From an uncultured Paracoccaceae bacterium (lineage in GTDB: Bacteria > Pseudomonadota > Alphaproteobacteria > Rhodobacterales > Rhodobacteraceae), in NCBI GenBank assembly GCA_947493335.1, contig CANLQO010000001.1, positions 1,302,001 to 1,366,000 on the forward strand: a stretch of 64,000 bases of DNA, in the 5' to 3' direction. The position numbers were made by a program, and so were the translations under genes. How positions within the stretch are numbered: the stretch's first letter is position 1; the number at the start of each line of letters is the position of its first letter. Positions 8,049 to 17,719 of the stretch are shown piece after piece. The notes under the pieces were generated by a model. That model searched no databases, had not been told where the DNA came from, and saw only the letters and a program-made list of their open reading frames with translations.

Positions 8049-8504
8049 ATGAAGCCGCTCAAAATTCGACAGGCAACGATCGCCGATGCGGTCCCGCTGA
8101 GTGGGATGATCAGACGGACCATCCGAATATCCAACGCCCACGACTACACGCAAAGTTCAATCGATCTGCTCTGCGCCCTTTTTGAACCGTTGCCGGTCAC
8201 CGAAAGAATTGAGAATGAACTCATTCTCCTGAGTTTTCTGGATGGCTCGCTGGTTGGAACCGTGGGACTGAAAGGCGACTTTCTGCGTTCGCTGTTTGTG
8301 GATCCTGCGTATCAAGGGCAAGGTTTTGGCAAGCTGCTAGTCGCAAGAATGGAAGCGGAAGCGCGAAACAAAGCGATGTCAGAGATCATGATTCATTCCT
8401 CACTTACCGCGCAGGGGTTTTATGCGTCGCTCGGCTACGAATTTATTGAGGCGCAATCGTACCCGGAGGGGCCGTTCGTTCTGATGAAAAAGCAGTTCGA
8501 CTAG
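8049..8504 (+). CDS. GNAT-family N-acetyltransferase
   Basis: A 151-residue acetyltransferase starting MKPLKIRQATIADA. The acetyl-CoA binding loop is YQGQGFGKLL in the middle of the protein, followed by YASLGYEF near the C-terminus. Substrate unknown. The ATG at 8049 begins the conserved GNAT fold and has only a weak upstream ribosome site. A frame extension to 7941 exists but has no credible start. The 231 bases before it (7818-8048) contain nothing else I recognise. It is convergent with mfd. Confidence 0.75.
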   Translation: MKPLKIRQATIADAVPLSGMIRRTIRISNAHDYTQSSIDLLCALFEPLPVTERIENELILLSFLDGSLVGTVGLKGDFLRSLFVDPAYQGQGFGKLLVARMEAEARNKAMSEIMIHSSLTAQGFYASLGYEFIEAQSYPEGPFVLMKKQFD

Positions 8505-8546
8505 CGGTTCATTGAAATCAACGGGAAGTCGAAACGTTCGTTTCCA

Positions 8547-11500
8547 CTAAGCCTTCGCCTCTTTCAGCTTCGCCGCAAGATCGCGGGCGATATTGAAGGA
8601 TCCTTGAATCTTGTCGCGTTCGCGCGTCCAGTCACGGCGTACCACGATCTTGTTGTCTTTGACCTTCGCCAGCCCGCGCTGGTCATTGATGAAATCAACC
8701 AGCCCCTTCGGGGACGCGAATTTGTCGTTGTGGAACCGGATCGTGGCGCCCTTTGGACCGGCATCCAGATGGCTGATGCCCGCGCGTTTGCACATCGCCT
8801 TGATCCGCACCACCAGCATCAAGGTGTTGACCTCTTTGGGCAATTTACCAAAGCGGTCGATCAGTTCCGCGGCAAAGCCTTCCAACTCGACCTTCGTGGT
8901 CAGATCAGACAAGCGCCGGTAAAGCCCCAGCCGCACATCCAGATCGGGCACATAGTCGTCGGGGATCAGTACCGGCACGCCAAGATTGATCTGCGGTGCC
9001 CATTGGCCGTCGTCGACGATCCCTTCAGCCGCGCCAGAGCGGATCGCCGCGATCTGATCTTCCAGCATCTGCTGATAAAGCTCATAGCCCACTTCGCGCA
9101 TCTGCCCGGACTGTTCCTCTCCCAGCAGGTTTCCTGCGCCGCGAATGTCCAAATCCTGGCTGGCCAGCGTGAAACCCGCCCCCAGTGAATCGAGCGAACC
9201 CAGCACCCGCAGCCGTTTTTGTGCCGTGTCCGTCAGCTTTTGCCGTGGCTTCGTCGTCAGATAAGCATAGGCGCGGGTCTTGGACCGGCCTACGCGACCC
9301 CTGATCTGATACAGCTGGCTGAGGCCGAACATGTCCGACCGGTGCACGATCATCGTGTTGGCGGTCGGAATGTCCAACCCACTTTCCACAATGGTCGTCG
9401 CCAACAGGACATCAAACTTGCCGTCGTAAAAGGCGTTCATCCGGTCATCCAGCTCGCCCGCTGCCATCTGACCTGTGGCGGTGACATATGTCACCTCTGG
9501 CACCTCACGTTTCAGCCAATCCTCCATCTCGGGCATGTCGGCGATGCGCGGGACGACAAAGAACGATTGCCCACCGCGATAATGTTCGCGCAACAGCGCC
9601 TCGCGGATGGTGATGGTATCGAATTCGCTGACATAGGTGCGGATCGCCAGACGGTCGACAGGCGGCGTGCCGATAATCGACAGGTCCCGCACGCCAGACA
9701 GTGACAATTGCAGGGTGCGGGGGATCGGCGTGGCGGTCAGCGTCAGCACATGCACATCCGTGCGCAGTGACTTCAGCCGTTCCTTGTGCTGCACACCAAA
9801 CTTCTGCTCTTCGTCGATCACCAAAAGCCCAAGGTTCTTGAACCGCACCGACTTGGCCAAAAGCGCATGGGTGCCGACGACGATATCCACCGTGCCCTTC
9901 GCCAACCCGTCACGGGTCAGTGCTGCATCCCGCGCGCTGACAAAGCGTGACAGCGGCCGCACGTTGACCGGAAAACCCCGGAACCGTTCCGCAAAAGACT
10001 GATAGTGCTGCCGCGCCAGAAGGGTCGTCGGTGCAATCACTGCGACCTGCACACCCGAAAGCGCCGCAACAAATGCTGCACGGATGGCCACTTCGGTCTT
10101 GCCGAAACCAACATCGCCACAGACCAGCCGGTCCATCGGGCGACCGGATTCCAAATCCTCCAGCACGTCCTCAATCGCCTGCAACTGATCATCGGTTTCC
10201 GCATATGGGAAACGGGCAAGGAACTGATCCCACAGCCCATCTGTTGGCGTCAGCACGGGCGCGGTGCGCAGGGCCCGCTCTGCCGCCACCCGGATCAGAC
10301 GCTCTGCGATTTGCCGGATACGTTCCTTGAGCTTGGCCTTCTTCGCCTGCCAAGCACCACCGCCCAGCTTGTCCAGCAAGCCTTCGTCGTGGCCGTATTT
10401 CGACAATAGCTCGATGTTGTAGACGGGCAGATAGAGTTTTGACTGTTCGGCATATTCCAGCAGCAGGCATTCATGCGCCGCCCCCAATGCGGTCACGACC
10501 TCTAGCCCCTTGAACCGACCCACGCCGTGATCAACGTGCACGACAAGATCGCCGGGCGACAGGCTGCCGGCTTCGGTCAGGAAATTCTCGGCCCGGCGTT
10601 TGCGCTTGGTCTGCCGGATCAGACGGTCGCCCAGCACGTCCTGCTCGGAAATGACGGTCACACCCGGCGCTTCAAAGCCTGCATCAAGCGCCCAGACAGC
10701 CAGATGCACACCAGTTTTGCCAACGCGAGACCAGTCAGAAACCGGGATCACCTCGGCGATGCCTTCATCCTCGATCAAACCAGTCAGGCGTTCGCGCGCG
10801 CCCTCAGAATAGGATGCGATCAGCACCGGGCCATCAGCCATTCGCGCGCGCACGTGATCGGCAAGCGCGCCAAACAGGCTCAATTCCTCCCGCTGCCGCT
10901 CGACCGAGAAATTCCGCCCCGTCCGCCCGCCTGCGTCAATCACACCCGGCCCGGTGGCCTGACGGTTCGGGCTGAATTGCAGCACCCGCGCAGCGGCCAC
11001 GGCCTCTGACCATGCAGCATCATCAAGATACAACAGTCCCGGCGGCGCGGGCTTATAGACCGTATCCATACGGCCCTTTTGTCCCAGCGCATGCATCCGT
11101 GTCTCGTATTGATCCACGATCCCGGTCCAACGGGCATCGCGCATGGGGCCTGCCTGATCATCCAGCGTGATCGTCACCCCCGGCAGATAATCAAACAGGG
11201 TCTCAAGCCGTTCAGCAAAGAACCCCAACCAATGTTCCACGCCCGCGTGTTTGCGACCGGCGCTGACCGCCTCATAAAGCGGATCATCGGTGCCCGCTGC
11301 GCCAAATTCGATCCTGTAATTCTGCCGGAACCGGGTGATTGCGGCCTCATCCAGGATCACTTCTGAAACCGGAGCCAACTCAATCTCTGTCAGTTTTTCG
11401 GTGGTCCGCTGCGTTGCGGGATCAAACCGCCGCGCGCCATCAAGCACATCGCCAAAAAGGTCCAGCCGGATTGGCCCTGTCTGTCCGGGCGGAAAGATAT

Positions 11501-11987
11501 CGATGATGCCGCCGCGAATGGCATAGTCACCAGCCTCCATAACCGTTGGGCTTTGGGTGAATCCCATCCGCACCAGAAAGACCCGCAGCCCTTCTTCGTC
11601 GATCCGGTCGCCGACCCGCGCGGTAAAAGCCGCCTCGCGCAGCAAATCACGCGGTGGCACCCTTTGCGTGGCGGCATTCAAGGTGGTCAGCAGGACAAAA
11701 CGCCCCGGCATGCCATGAACCAGCCCCGCAAGCGTCGCCATCCGCGCGGCAGAAACATCGGCATTAGGGGACACGCGATCATAAGGCAGGCAGTCCCAGC
11801 CGGGAAAGACGATGACAGGCATATCTGGCGCGAAAAAGGCCAATGCCGCTTGCATCGCTGCCAGCCGCTTGTCATCGCGAGCGACGTGACACACCGGTGC
11901 GTCCTGCCGGGCAACCTCTGCCAGGATCAGTTGGGCGTCATAGCCTTCGGGCGCGCCTGCAACGGTGATATGATCGGGGGAAGCCAT
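8547..11987 (-). CDS. mfd: Transcription-repair coupling factor Mfd
   Basis: A 1146-residue SF2 translocase that removes stalled RNA polymerase from lesions and recruits UvrA. The order fits the family: UvrB-like N-terminal region (PGWDCLPYDRVSPN, about 60-73), the RNA polymerase-interacting CarD/RID segment (GDLVVHVDHGVGRFKG), Walker A GDVGFGKTE, the DEEQ box (IDEEQKFGVQHKERLK), TATPIPRTL, and the QIRGRVGRS helicase motif VI. The C-terminal TRCF domain covers roughly the last 150 residues. Full length for an alphaproteobacterium. It stands with a short 36-base gap after the membrane protein gene upstream. Confidence 0.97.
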   Translation of the reverse strand: MASPDHITVAGAPEGYDAQLILAEVARQDAPVCHVARDDKRLAAMQAALAFFAPDMPVIVFPGWDCLPYDRVSPNADVSAARMATLAGLVHGMPGRFVLLTTLNAATQRVPPRDLLREAAFTARVGDRIDEEGLRVFLVRMGFTQSPTVMEAGDYAIRGGIIDIFPPGQTGPIRLDLFGDVLDGARRFDPATQRTTEKLTEIELAPVSEVILDEAAITRFRQNYRIEFGAAGTDDPLYEAVSAGRKHAGVEHWLGFFAERLETLFDYLPGVTITLDDQAGPMRDARWTGIVDQYETRMHALGQKGRMDTVYKPAPPGLLYLDDAAWSEAVAAARVLQFSPNRQATGPGVIDAGGRTGRNFSVERQREELSLFGALADHVRARMADGPVLIASYSEGARERLTGLIEDEGIAEVIPVSDWSRVGKTGVHLAVWALDAGFEAPGVTVISEQDVLGDRLIRQTKRKRRAENFLTEAGSLSPGDLVVHVDHGVGRFKGLEVVTALGAAHECLLLEYAEQSKLYLPVYNIELLSKYGHDEGLLDKLGGGAWQAKKAKLKERIRQIAERLIRVAAERALRTAPVLTPTDGLWDQFLARFPYAETDDQLQAIEDVLEDLESGRPMDRLVCGDVGFGKTEVAIRAAFVAALSGVQVAVIAPTTLLARQHYQSFAERFRGFPVNVRPLSRFVSARDAALTRDGLAKGTVDIVVGTHALLAKSVRFKNLGLLVIDEEQKFGVQHKERLKSLRTDVHVLTLTATPIPRTLQLSLSGVRDLSIIGTPPVDRLAIRTYVSEFDTITIREALLREHYRGGQSFFVVPRIADMPEMEDWLKREVPEVTYVTATGQMAAGELDDRMNAFYDGKFDVLLATTIVESGLDIPTANTMIVHRSDMFGLSQLYQIRGRVGRSKTRAYAYLTTKPRQKLTDTAQKRLRVLGSLDSLGAGFTLASQDLDIRGAGNLLGEEQSGQMREVGYELYQQMLEDQIAAIRSGAAEGIVDDGQWAPQINLGVPVLIPDDYVPDLDVRLGLYRRLSDLTTKVELEGFAAELIDRFGKLPKEVNTLMLVVRIKAMCKRAGISHLDAGPKGATIRFHNDKFASPKGLVDFINDQRGLAKVKDNKIVVRRDWTRERDKIQGSFNIARDLAAKLKEAKA

Positions 11988-12023
11988 TGCACCTCACCTA
12001 CTGCCACGCCGTCCAGTGTCAAG

Positions 12024-12548
12024 TCAGAGCGAGCGCACCGCATCAAGGTTCTGATACATCCCGTACATTGCTGTGACGAAAATCGCGATCATGCCGATAA
12101 TCTGGGTCCACAAGCGATGCCGATGCAGAACCGTAAATAGCGCGTCACCTTCCGGCTCTTTCGCGCGGATCAATCGGCTGGTGGACAAGCTTACGGCGCC
12201 CACGATCGTCAGCGGGAAACCAATCAGAAAGATCGCCTGCGCCAGTTCAATCCGGTACCAGAATCCCAACACCGCCAGCGAGGTCAGCGCAAAGGACACG
12301 AAAGCAATCAGGATCAGCCCGGCGGTTTGCGCGATACCCAGAAGGCGGTTGACATTGATCCGCACAAGATCTGCCAGATCGGATTCTGCCTGCCCACCCT
12401 GCCGCTTGGCGCGCATGATCAGATCGTATGGCACACCCAGCACCCAATGGCTGACCGAGGACCAGACCACGGCGATCATGATCCAATACCAAAGCGACGA
12501 GAACGACGCGATGTCGATCAATTGAAAGAGGGCCTGGCTCCAGTCCAC
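12024..12548 (-). CDS. Conserved four-helix membrane protein
   Basis: A 174-residue protein with about four hydrophobic helices (around 20-40, 77-97, 100-120 and 145-165). It has a cytoplasmic basic loop (MRAKRQGGQAES) and an RLIRAKEPEGD segment. I recall very similar Rhodobacterales proteins labelled as component of SufBCD complex, but nothing in the sequence or neighbourhood supports an Fe-S role and I do not adopt that name. It sits 36 bases upstream of mfd on the same strand, so co-transcription is possible. Confidence 0.7.
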   Translation of the reverse strand: MDWSQALFQLIDIASFSSLWYWIMIAVVWSSVSHWVLGVPYDLIMRAKRQGGQAESDLADLVRINVNRLLGIAQTAGLILIAFVSFALTSLAVLGFWYRIELAQAIFLIGFPLTIVGAVSLSTSRLIRAKEPEGDALFTVLHRHRLWTQIIGMIAIFVTAMYGMYQNLDAVRSL

Positions 12549-12669
12549 TGATATCTCTTAGGGCAGCTTGCAGTTGCGCGGAACCTAGACGCCACACCTG
12601 CAAATGCCCAGACTTGTGAAGCCCCGCGCGGCATGCGACCAATCAGGTGTGACCAGAAAGGCCCGCATC

Positions 12670-13668
12670 ATGAAACCGACCGTTGCCCCCTTCCCCACAA
12701 CCCGCCTGCGCCGCATGCGGCAATCGCCTGCTTTGCGCCGCCTTGCACGACAAAACACCCTTTCGGTGGATGATCTGATCTGGCCGGTTTTTGTCATGGA
12801 CGGCAAGGATGATGAAACGCCCGTGGCATCCATGCCCGGGGTGACGCGCAAGACCGTCAACCGGGTCGTGAAGGCGGCAAAAGAGGCGCATGATCTGGGC
12901 ATTCCGGCCATCTGCATCTTTCCCTACACCGGGATGGAGGCACGGACAGAGGATTGCGCGCTGGCATGGTCGCCTGACAATATCTCTAATCAGGCGATCC
13001 GCGCGATCAAGAACGCGGTGCCAGAGATCGCCGTGATGACCGATATCGCGCTCGATCCCTACAACATCAATGGCCACGACGGCTTTGTCGAGGATGGTCA
13101 GATCGTCAATGATCGGACCGTTGATGCACTGGTCAAGATGGCGCTCGCACAGGCGGAAGCCGGGGCCGATATCCTTGGCCCGTCCGACATGATGGATGGC
13201 CGTATCGGTGCAATTCGCGCCGCACTTGAAAGCGATGGCCACCAGAATGTGACGATCCTCAGCTACACCGCCAAATACGCCTCCAGCTTTTATGGCCCGT
13301 TCCGCGATGCTGTCGGGGCGTCTTCGGCCCTGACCGGCGACAAGAACACCTATCAGATGGACCCCGGCAATTCGGACGAGGCGCTGCGTCTTGTCGAACG
13401 AGACCTGAGCGAAGGCGCGGATATGGTGATGGTCAAACCCGGCATGCCCTATCTGGATATCTGTCGCCGGGTAAAAGACAGCTTTGGCGTTCCGACCTAT
13501 GCCTATCAGGTCAGCGGCGAATACGCGATGGTGCAGGCCGCGGCGCAGAACGGCTGGCTTGACCATGACAAGGTGATGTTGGAAAGCCTCTTGTGCTTCA
13601 AACGCGCGGGCTGTGACGGTGTTTTGACCTATTTTGCCCCGGCCGCCGCGCGACTGCTGAACGGTTAG
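12670..13668 (+). CDS. hemB: Porphobilinogen synthase (ALA dehydratase)
   Basis: A 332-residue enzyme condensing two 5-aminolevulinate molecules to porphobilinogen in haem, B12 and bacteriochlorophyll synthesis. The two Schiff-base lysines are visible in ILSYTAKYASSFYGPFR and in MVMVKPGMPYLD. DALVKMALAQAEAGADILGPSDMMDGR is the family core. The metal-site region between these lacks the cysteine triad of the Zn type and has TDIALDPYNINGHDG, the Asp-rich form seen in Mg/K-dependent alphaproteobacterial enzymes. The ATG at 12670 is chosen because conserved residues begin there. Confidence 0.96.
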   Translation: MKPTVAPFPTTRLRRMRQSPALRRLARQNTLSVDDLIWPVFVMDGKDDETPVASMPGVTRKTVNRVVKAAKEAHDLGIPAICIFPYTGMEARTEDCALAWSPDNISNQAIRAIKNAVPEIAVMTDIALDPYNINGHDGFVEDGQIVNDRTVDALVKMALAQAEAGADILGPSDMMDGRIGAIRAALESDGHQNVTILSYTAKYASSFYGPFRDAVGASSALTGDKNTYQMDPGNSDEALRLVERDLSEGADMVMVKPGMPYLDICRRVKDSFGVPTYAYQVSGEYAMVQAAAQNGWLDHDKVMLESLLCFKRAGCDGVLTYFAPAAARLLNG

Positions 13669-13782
13669 GAGCACGACAATCTGAGACGACATTAACGAAA
13701 TCTAAACGCCTAAGCCGAATAGAAAACAGAGGGTAAATAGTTTCGCCAGCATTGGGTTTTGACGACACAGGAGGATGCTGCC

Positions 13783-14538
13783 TTGGAAAAGTTCGTCAGG
13801 CTCACCGCTCCGGTCGGCAAGATTGATTTTGTTATCAAACTTGGCGTGTTTCTCTTGATTTCCGGTGGGCTGAATCACGCCCGCCATGTGCTGACCCATG
13901 GTCTTCCCGCACAGAAATCCTATTGGATGAATTTTTCTGAAGCCGCCTTTACGGCGTTGCCGATGTGCGCCTTTGCGCTGCTCCTGATCGGGCATCTCAA
14001 TTCGCTGCAAAAGCGGATGTATCTGCAGGCGACCCGCGACCCGCTTACCGGGTTGCCCAACCGGCGTTGGTTTATGGAAAAGACACCTTTGGTCATCAAA
14101 CCGGGCCAGGCCTTGATGATTGTGGACATCGACCACTTCAAGCAGGTCAACGACCAGTTTGGGCATGATGCTGGCGATCGTTGCCTGCAAATGATGGGCA
14201 CTCACCTGTCAGATATTCTGGCCCACGATCAGCACGCCGCGCGCATTGGCGGAGAGGAGTTTGCCGTATTCATGCCGCGTGTCAGCACTGATGAGTTGGC
14301 AGCGACTGCGCAAGCCATCAGCACAGGCTTTTCCTTCAACCCTGACGGCGGCACACCGCACGTTGTGTCGACATCTGTTGGCGTGGTTCTGCTGGACAAA
14401 GCTATGCCGCGCGATGATGCCATGAAGCTTGCGGACCAGGCTGTCTATCAGGCCAAGACAAGAGGGCGGGCGCAATACGTGTTGACAACCGATCCTCCTG
14501 CCGACCCACACACGCCGGTCGCTGCTGTGCTGGCCTGA
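13783..14538 (+). CDS. Membrane-anchored diguanylate cyclase (GGDEF)
   Basis: About 251 residues. Two predicted membrane helices (around 16-30 and 56-74) precede a complete GGDEF domain with DPLTGLPNRRWF at 87-98, IDHFKQVNDQFGH, and the active-site GGEEF at 156-160. It should make cyclic di-GMP. No RxxD inhibitory site is present at the usual distance before GGEEF. The start is unusual: TTG at 13783 is preceded at eight bases by a perfect AGGAGG, much better than the TTG at 13759 (eight residues longer). There is no sensory domain beyond the membrane part and no EAL domain. Confidence 0.85.
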   Translation: MEKFVRLTAPVGKIDFVIKLGVFLLISGGLNHARHVLTHGLPAQKSYWMNFSEAAFTALPMCAFALLLIGHLNSLQKRMYLQATRDPLTGLPNRRWFMEKTPLVIKPGQALMIVDIDHFKQVNDQFGHDAGDRCLQMMGTHLSDILAHDQHAARIGGEEFAVFMPRVSTDELAATAQAISTGFSFNPDGGTPHVVSTSVGVVLLDKAMPRDDAMKLADQAVYQAKTRGRAQYVLTTDPPADPHTPVAAVLA

Positions 14539-14667
14539 CGGCGCACACCCAAAAGCACCAAACCGCCGCACCTGATCTTCGCGCGTGACAGGATTCACCG
14601 AACTGCCTATAATATGCATCAAAGGGGCACGATAAGCCCCATCATCGGCAGTACATAGGGCAGACCC

Positions 14668-15222
14668 ATGACAGATTTCTCTCGGCGCAGCTTTGCGCTT
14701 GGTGCAGCGGCATTGACGCTTTCGGCTTGCAACAATGGCATCGGCACCAACGGGGCCGCAACAATTGATGCGCGCGTGAACTCCACGCTGAACTTCATGT
14801 TCGACAAATTTCCCGGGACACGCGATGTCGCGGCCAAATCTGCGGGAATTCTCGCTATGCCCTTGGTGACAGAGGTGGGTCTTGGCTTTGGGGGGTCGTT
14901 TGGGACCGGCGCCTTGCAGGTCGGCGGCTCTACCATCGACTATTATTCCGCCGCCTCAGGCTCTGCGGGTTTGCAGATCGGAGCGCAGCAGTACAGCCAT
15001 GTGCTGTTCTTCATGACGCAGGAAAGTCTTGCTGATTTCCGCGCCAGCCCCGGTTGGGTCCTTGGCGCCGACGTCACTTACGCGATCAATGACCAGGGCG
15101 AGATGTTGCGCGCCGACACGACAACCTCGTTGTCACCCGTCATCGCCGTCGTTTTTGCCCAGACCGGCCTGCAATTGGGTGCCACGCTTGAAGGCACCAA
15201 GTACACACGGATCATCCCCTGA
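14668..15222 (+). CDS. SYLF/YSC84-domain lipoprotein
   Basis: A 184-residue lipoprotein. The N-terminus combines a twin-arginine signal (SRRSFALGA, Arg6-Arg7) with an LSAC lipobox, lipidated Cys21. The rest is a SYLF (Ysc84) domain, a lipid-binding fold known from eukaryotic actin/lipid proteins and many bacterial envelope proteins. Visible landmarks are DVAAKSAGILAMP, VGLGFGGSFGTGAL and GWVLGADVTYAI. The role in bacteria is unclear. Its 3' end meets the convergent FAD/GcvT gene with an 11-base overlap (15212-15222). Confidence 0.75.
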   Translation: MTDFSRRSFALGAAALTLSACNNGIGTNGAATIDARVNSTLNFMFDKFPGTRDVAAKSAGILAMPLVTEVGLGFGGSFGTGALQVGGSTIDYYSAASGSAGLQIGAQQYSHVLFFMTQESLADFRASPGWVLGADVTYAINDQGEMLRADTTTSLSPVIAVVFAQTGLQLGATLEGTKYTRIIP

Positions 15223-17617
15223 GGATTTCGCCCTTTGGGTCAAACGGTGGCTCGGCAAGCACTACGCCTCGGTGCGGTTGACCAAGGATCATCACATCAA
15301 CCGCATCGCCGGGTCGAACATCTTTGAGGTATCCCAGTGCAAGCGACATGCCCACGCTATAGCCATACGCACCAGAGGTGACACGCCCAACCGGCGTGCC
15401 ATCGGGAAGAAAAACCGGTTCTCCGCCTGATGCGTCAGCAGTCGTTACATCTTGCACATGGATCAATGACAATACTTCACGTGATGGATTATCTTTGACC
15501 TTCAAGTAGCTATTTTTGTGCAGAAATTCCTTTTTGAGCTTGATCAGTCGATCCAGCCCAACCTCCTGCGGCCAGTATTCCGGCGAATACTCGCGACCCC
15601 AAGAACCATAGCCCTTTTCCACCCGCAACGCCATCAAAGCACGACTTCCGACTGGACCGCCGCCTTGCGTTTGGGCGGCATCAAGCAGCGCCCGATAGAC
15701 GACAACCTGATCCGACTCTGCACAGTGGATTTCCCAGCCCAGATCGCCGGTGAATGACACGCGCAGCGCCAAACACGTGGCCCCGGCGATGTCGATCCAC
15801 GCCGACCGCATAAAGGCAAAATCTGTCGTCTCCAGCGAGGTATTCGTCAGTGTTTGCAATGCCTTGCGCGATGAAGGTCCGGCAATGTTGAAGCCGCACA
15901 TCGCTTCGGTCCGGCTTTCAAACGTGGTCCCCTTTGGCAACGGCACCATGGCCCAAAACCGCTGATGATAGCGTTCCGCCAAGCCAGAGCCGATGACCCA
16001 GAACTCATCCTCTGCCATTCGGGTAACCGTGAAATCGCCGGCGATGCCGCCATTGACGCCGATCAATGGCGTTAGGCACGATCGACCGACGGCCTTGGGC
16101 ATGTTGTTGGCAAAGACGGTGTTCAACCAATCTGCTGCGCCCGGTCCCTTGCAGACGTATTTGGCAAAGTTCGAAATGTCGATCACACCCACGCTGTCGC
16201 GCAGCATCCGCGCCTCGCGGCCGACACTGTCAAACCACGGCTGCCGGTCAAAGCCTGCGCTGTCTGGCACGTCTGCGTCAAAATAAGCCGCGTGTTCCCA
16301 GCCATAGTTCAGACCAAAGACAGCGCCCATATCCTTTTGCATCTGATAGATCGGGCGGACCCGCACAGGCCGTCCAGCCGCGCGTTCCTCGCCCGGAAAA
16401 TGGATCGCAAAACGGTGACCGTATTGGTCCCCGACACGCGCTTTGGTAAAGGCCGCATCGGCCCAGATGCCGAAGCGCGCCACATCCCAGGCGAACATGT
16501 CAAATCGGCTTTCTCCGCTTGTGATCCAATCAGCCGCCATCAGCCCCATGCCGCCCGATTGGCTAAACCCCGGAATGATCCCGTTGCAGCAAAAGTAATT
16601 GCGCAAATCAGGGTGCGGACCAAACAGCACATTGGAATCCGGCGACCAGATCATCGGCCCGTTGATCACCCGTTTGACCCCGGCCTCACCCACGGCAGGC
16701 ACCCGGTCGATGGCGCGCATCATGTTGTCTTCGATCCGCTCGAGGTCGTCGGGAAACAGATCATGCGCGAAGTCAAGCGGCGTGCCCTCTTCGGCCCAAA
16801 ACTTCAAATCCCGTTCATAGGCCCCGATCAGAAGTCCATTGCCCTCTTGCCGCAGGTAATATTCGCCGTCGCGATCCGCGACCGAAGGCAGGCGCCGGTC
16901 CATTGCGGCAATCTCGGCAATGGTCTCGGTGACGAAATACTGATGTTCTGTCGGTTGCAGCGGCAGCTCAATCCCGGCAAGCGCGGCCACTTCACGCCCC
17001 CATAGCCCGGCTGCATTCACAACCCACCCGGTCGAGATATCACCCTTGGGGGTCCGGACGATCCATGATCCATCAGGCTGTTGCTCTGTTCCGGTGACGG
17101 GGCAAAAGCGGATGATTTCTGCCCCCATTTGCCGGGCGCCGCTAGCGTAGGCGTTGGTGACGCCGCTGGGGTCCACATTGCCGCCATCAGGTTCAAACAT
17201 GATGCAGCGAATGCCGTCATAATTGACCATCGGGTGCAGGCGCTCGGCCTCGTCGCGGCTGACCTCGTGAAAGTTCATGCCATAGAACTTGGCTTTGGCC
17301 GCCTGCAGTCGCAGCTGATGTTCTCGCGCCTCTGTCTGCGCCAGATAAAGTGAGCCCGGCTGAAACACACCGCAGCTTTGCCCGGTCTCTTCCTCCAGCG
17401 CGTTGTAAAGGTTCATCGTATAATGCTGGATGCGGCTGATATTGGTGCTGTCGTGCAGCCCGTGGATGTTCGCCGCCGCATGCCAGGTCGAACCGCTTGT
17501 CAACTCATCCCGTTCCAGCAGGACAACGTCGGTCCACCCCGCTTTGGCCAGATGATAAAGAATGGAACAGCCAATAACGCCGCCTCCGATGACGACGGCC
17601 TGGGCATGGGTGCGCAT
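15212..17617 (-). CDS. FAD/GcvT dimethylglycine- or sarcosine-type dehydrogenase
   Basis: An 801-residue fusion of an FAD-dependent DAO domain (1-370), an FAO central domain (about 370-430) and a GcvT tetrahydrofolate-binding module (about 430-790). The dinucleotide motif IGGGVIGC is at 10-17. SGSTWHAA at 41-48 holds His46, the position where dimethylglycine and sarcosine dehydrogenases attach FAD covalently. Such enzymes oxidatively demethylate N-methyl compounds and pass the C1 unit to folate. Its substrate cannot be separated between dimethylglycine, sarcosine and related compounds. A full-length paralog lies at 18420-20807, divergent across yceI. Confidence 0.85.
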   Translation of the reverse strand: MRTHAQAVVIGGGVIGCSILYHLAKAGWTDVVLLERDELTSGSTWHAAANIHGLHDSTNISRIQHYTMNLYNALEEETGQSCGVFQPGSLYLAQTEAREHQLRLQAAKAKFYGMNFHEVSRDEAERLHPMVNYDGIRCIMFEPDGGNVDPSGVTNAYASGARQMGAEIIRFCPVTGTEQQPDGSWIVRTPKGDISTGWVVNAAGLWGREVAALAGIELPLQPTEHQYFVTETIAEIAAMDRRLPSVADRDGEYYLRQEGNGLLIGAYERDLKFWAEEGTPLDFAHDLFPDDLERIEDNMMRAIDRVPAVGEAGVKRVINGPMIWSPDSNVLFGPHPDLRNYFCCNGIIPGFSQSGGMGLMAADWITSGESRFDMFAWDVARFGIWADAAFTKARVGDQYGHRFAIHFPGEERAAGRPVRVRPIYQMQKDMGAVFGLNYGWEHAAYFDADVPDSAGFDRQPWFDSVGREARMLRDSVGVIDISNFAKYVCKGPGAADWLNTVFANNMPKAVGRSCLTPLIGVNGGIAGDFTVTRMAEDEFWVIGSGLAERYHQRFWAMVPLPKGTTFESRTEAMCGFNIAGPSSRKALQTLTNTSLETTDFAFMRSAWIDIAGATCLALRVSFTGDLGWEIHCAESDQVVVYRALLDAAQTQGGGPVGSRALMALRVEKGYGSWGREYSPEYWPQEVGLDRLIKLKKEFLHKNSYLKVKDNPSREVLSLIHVQDVTTADASGGEPVFLPDGTPVGRVTSGAYGYSVGMSLALGYLKDVRPGDAVDVMILGQPHRGVVLAEPPFDPKGEILRG

Positions 17618-17719
17618 GGATCAGATCCTCTGTGACGCGATTCCGTTGCTTTGACTTTGCGCCGGTCAAGGGCGCAGGCGATGTTCACAAGGCGACATGA
17701 AATGTCGCAGTGATACAAG

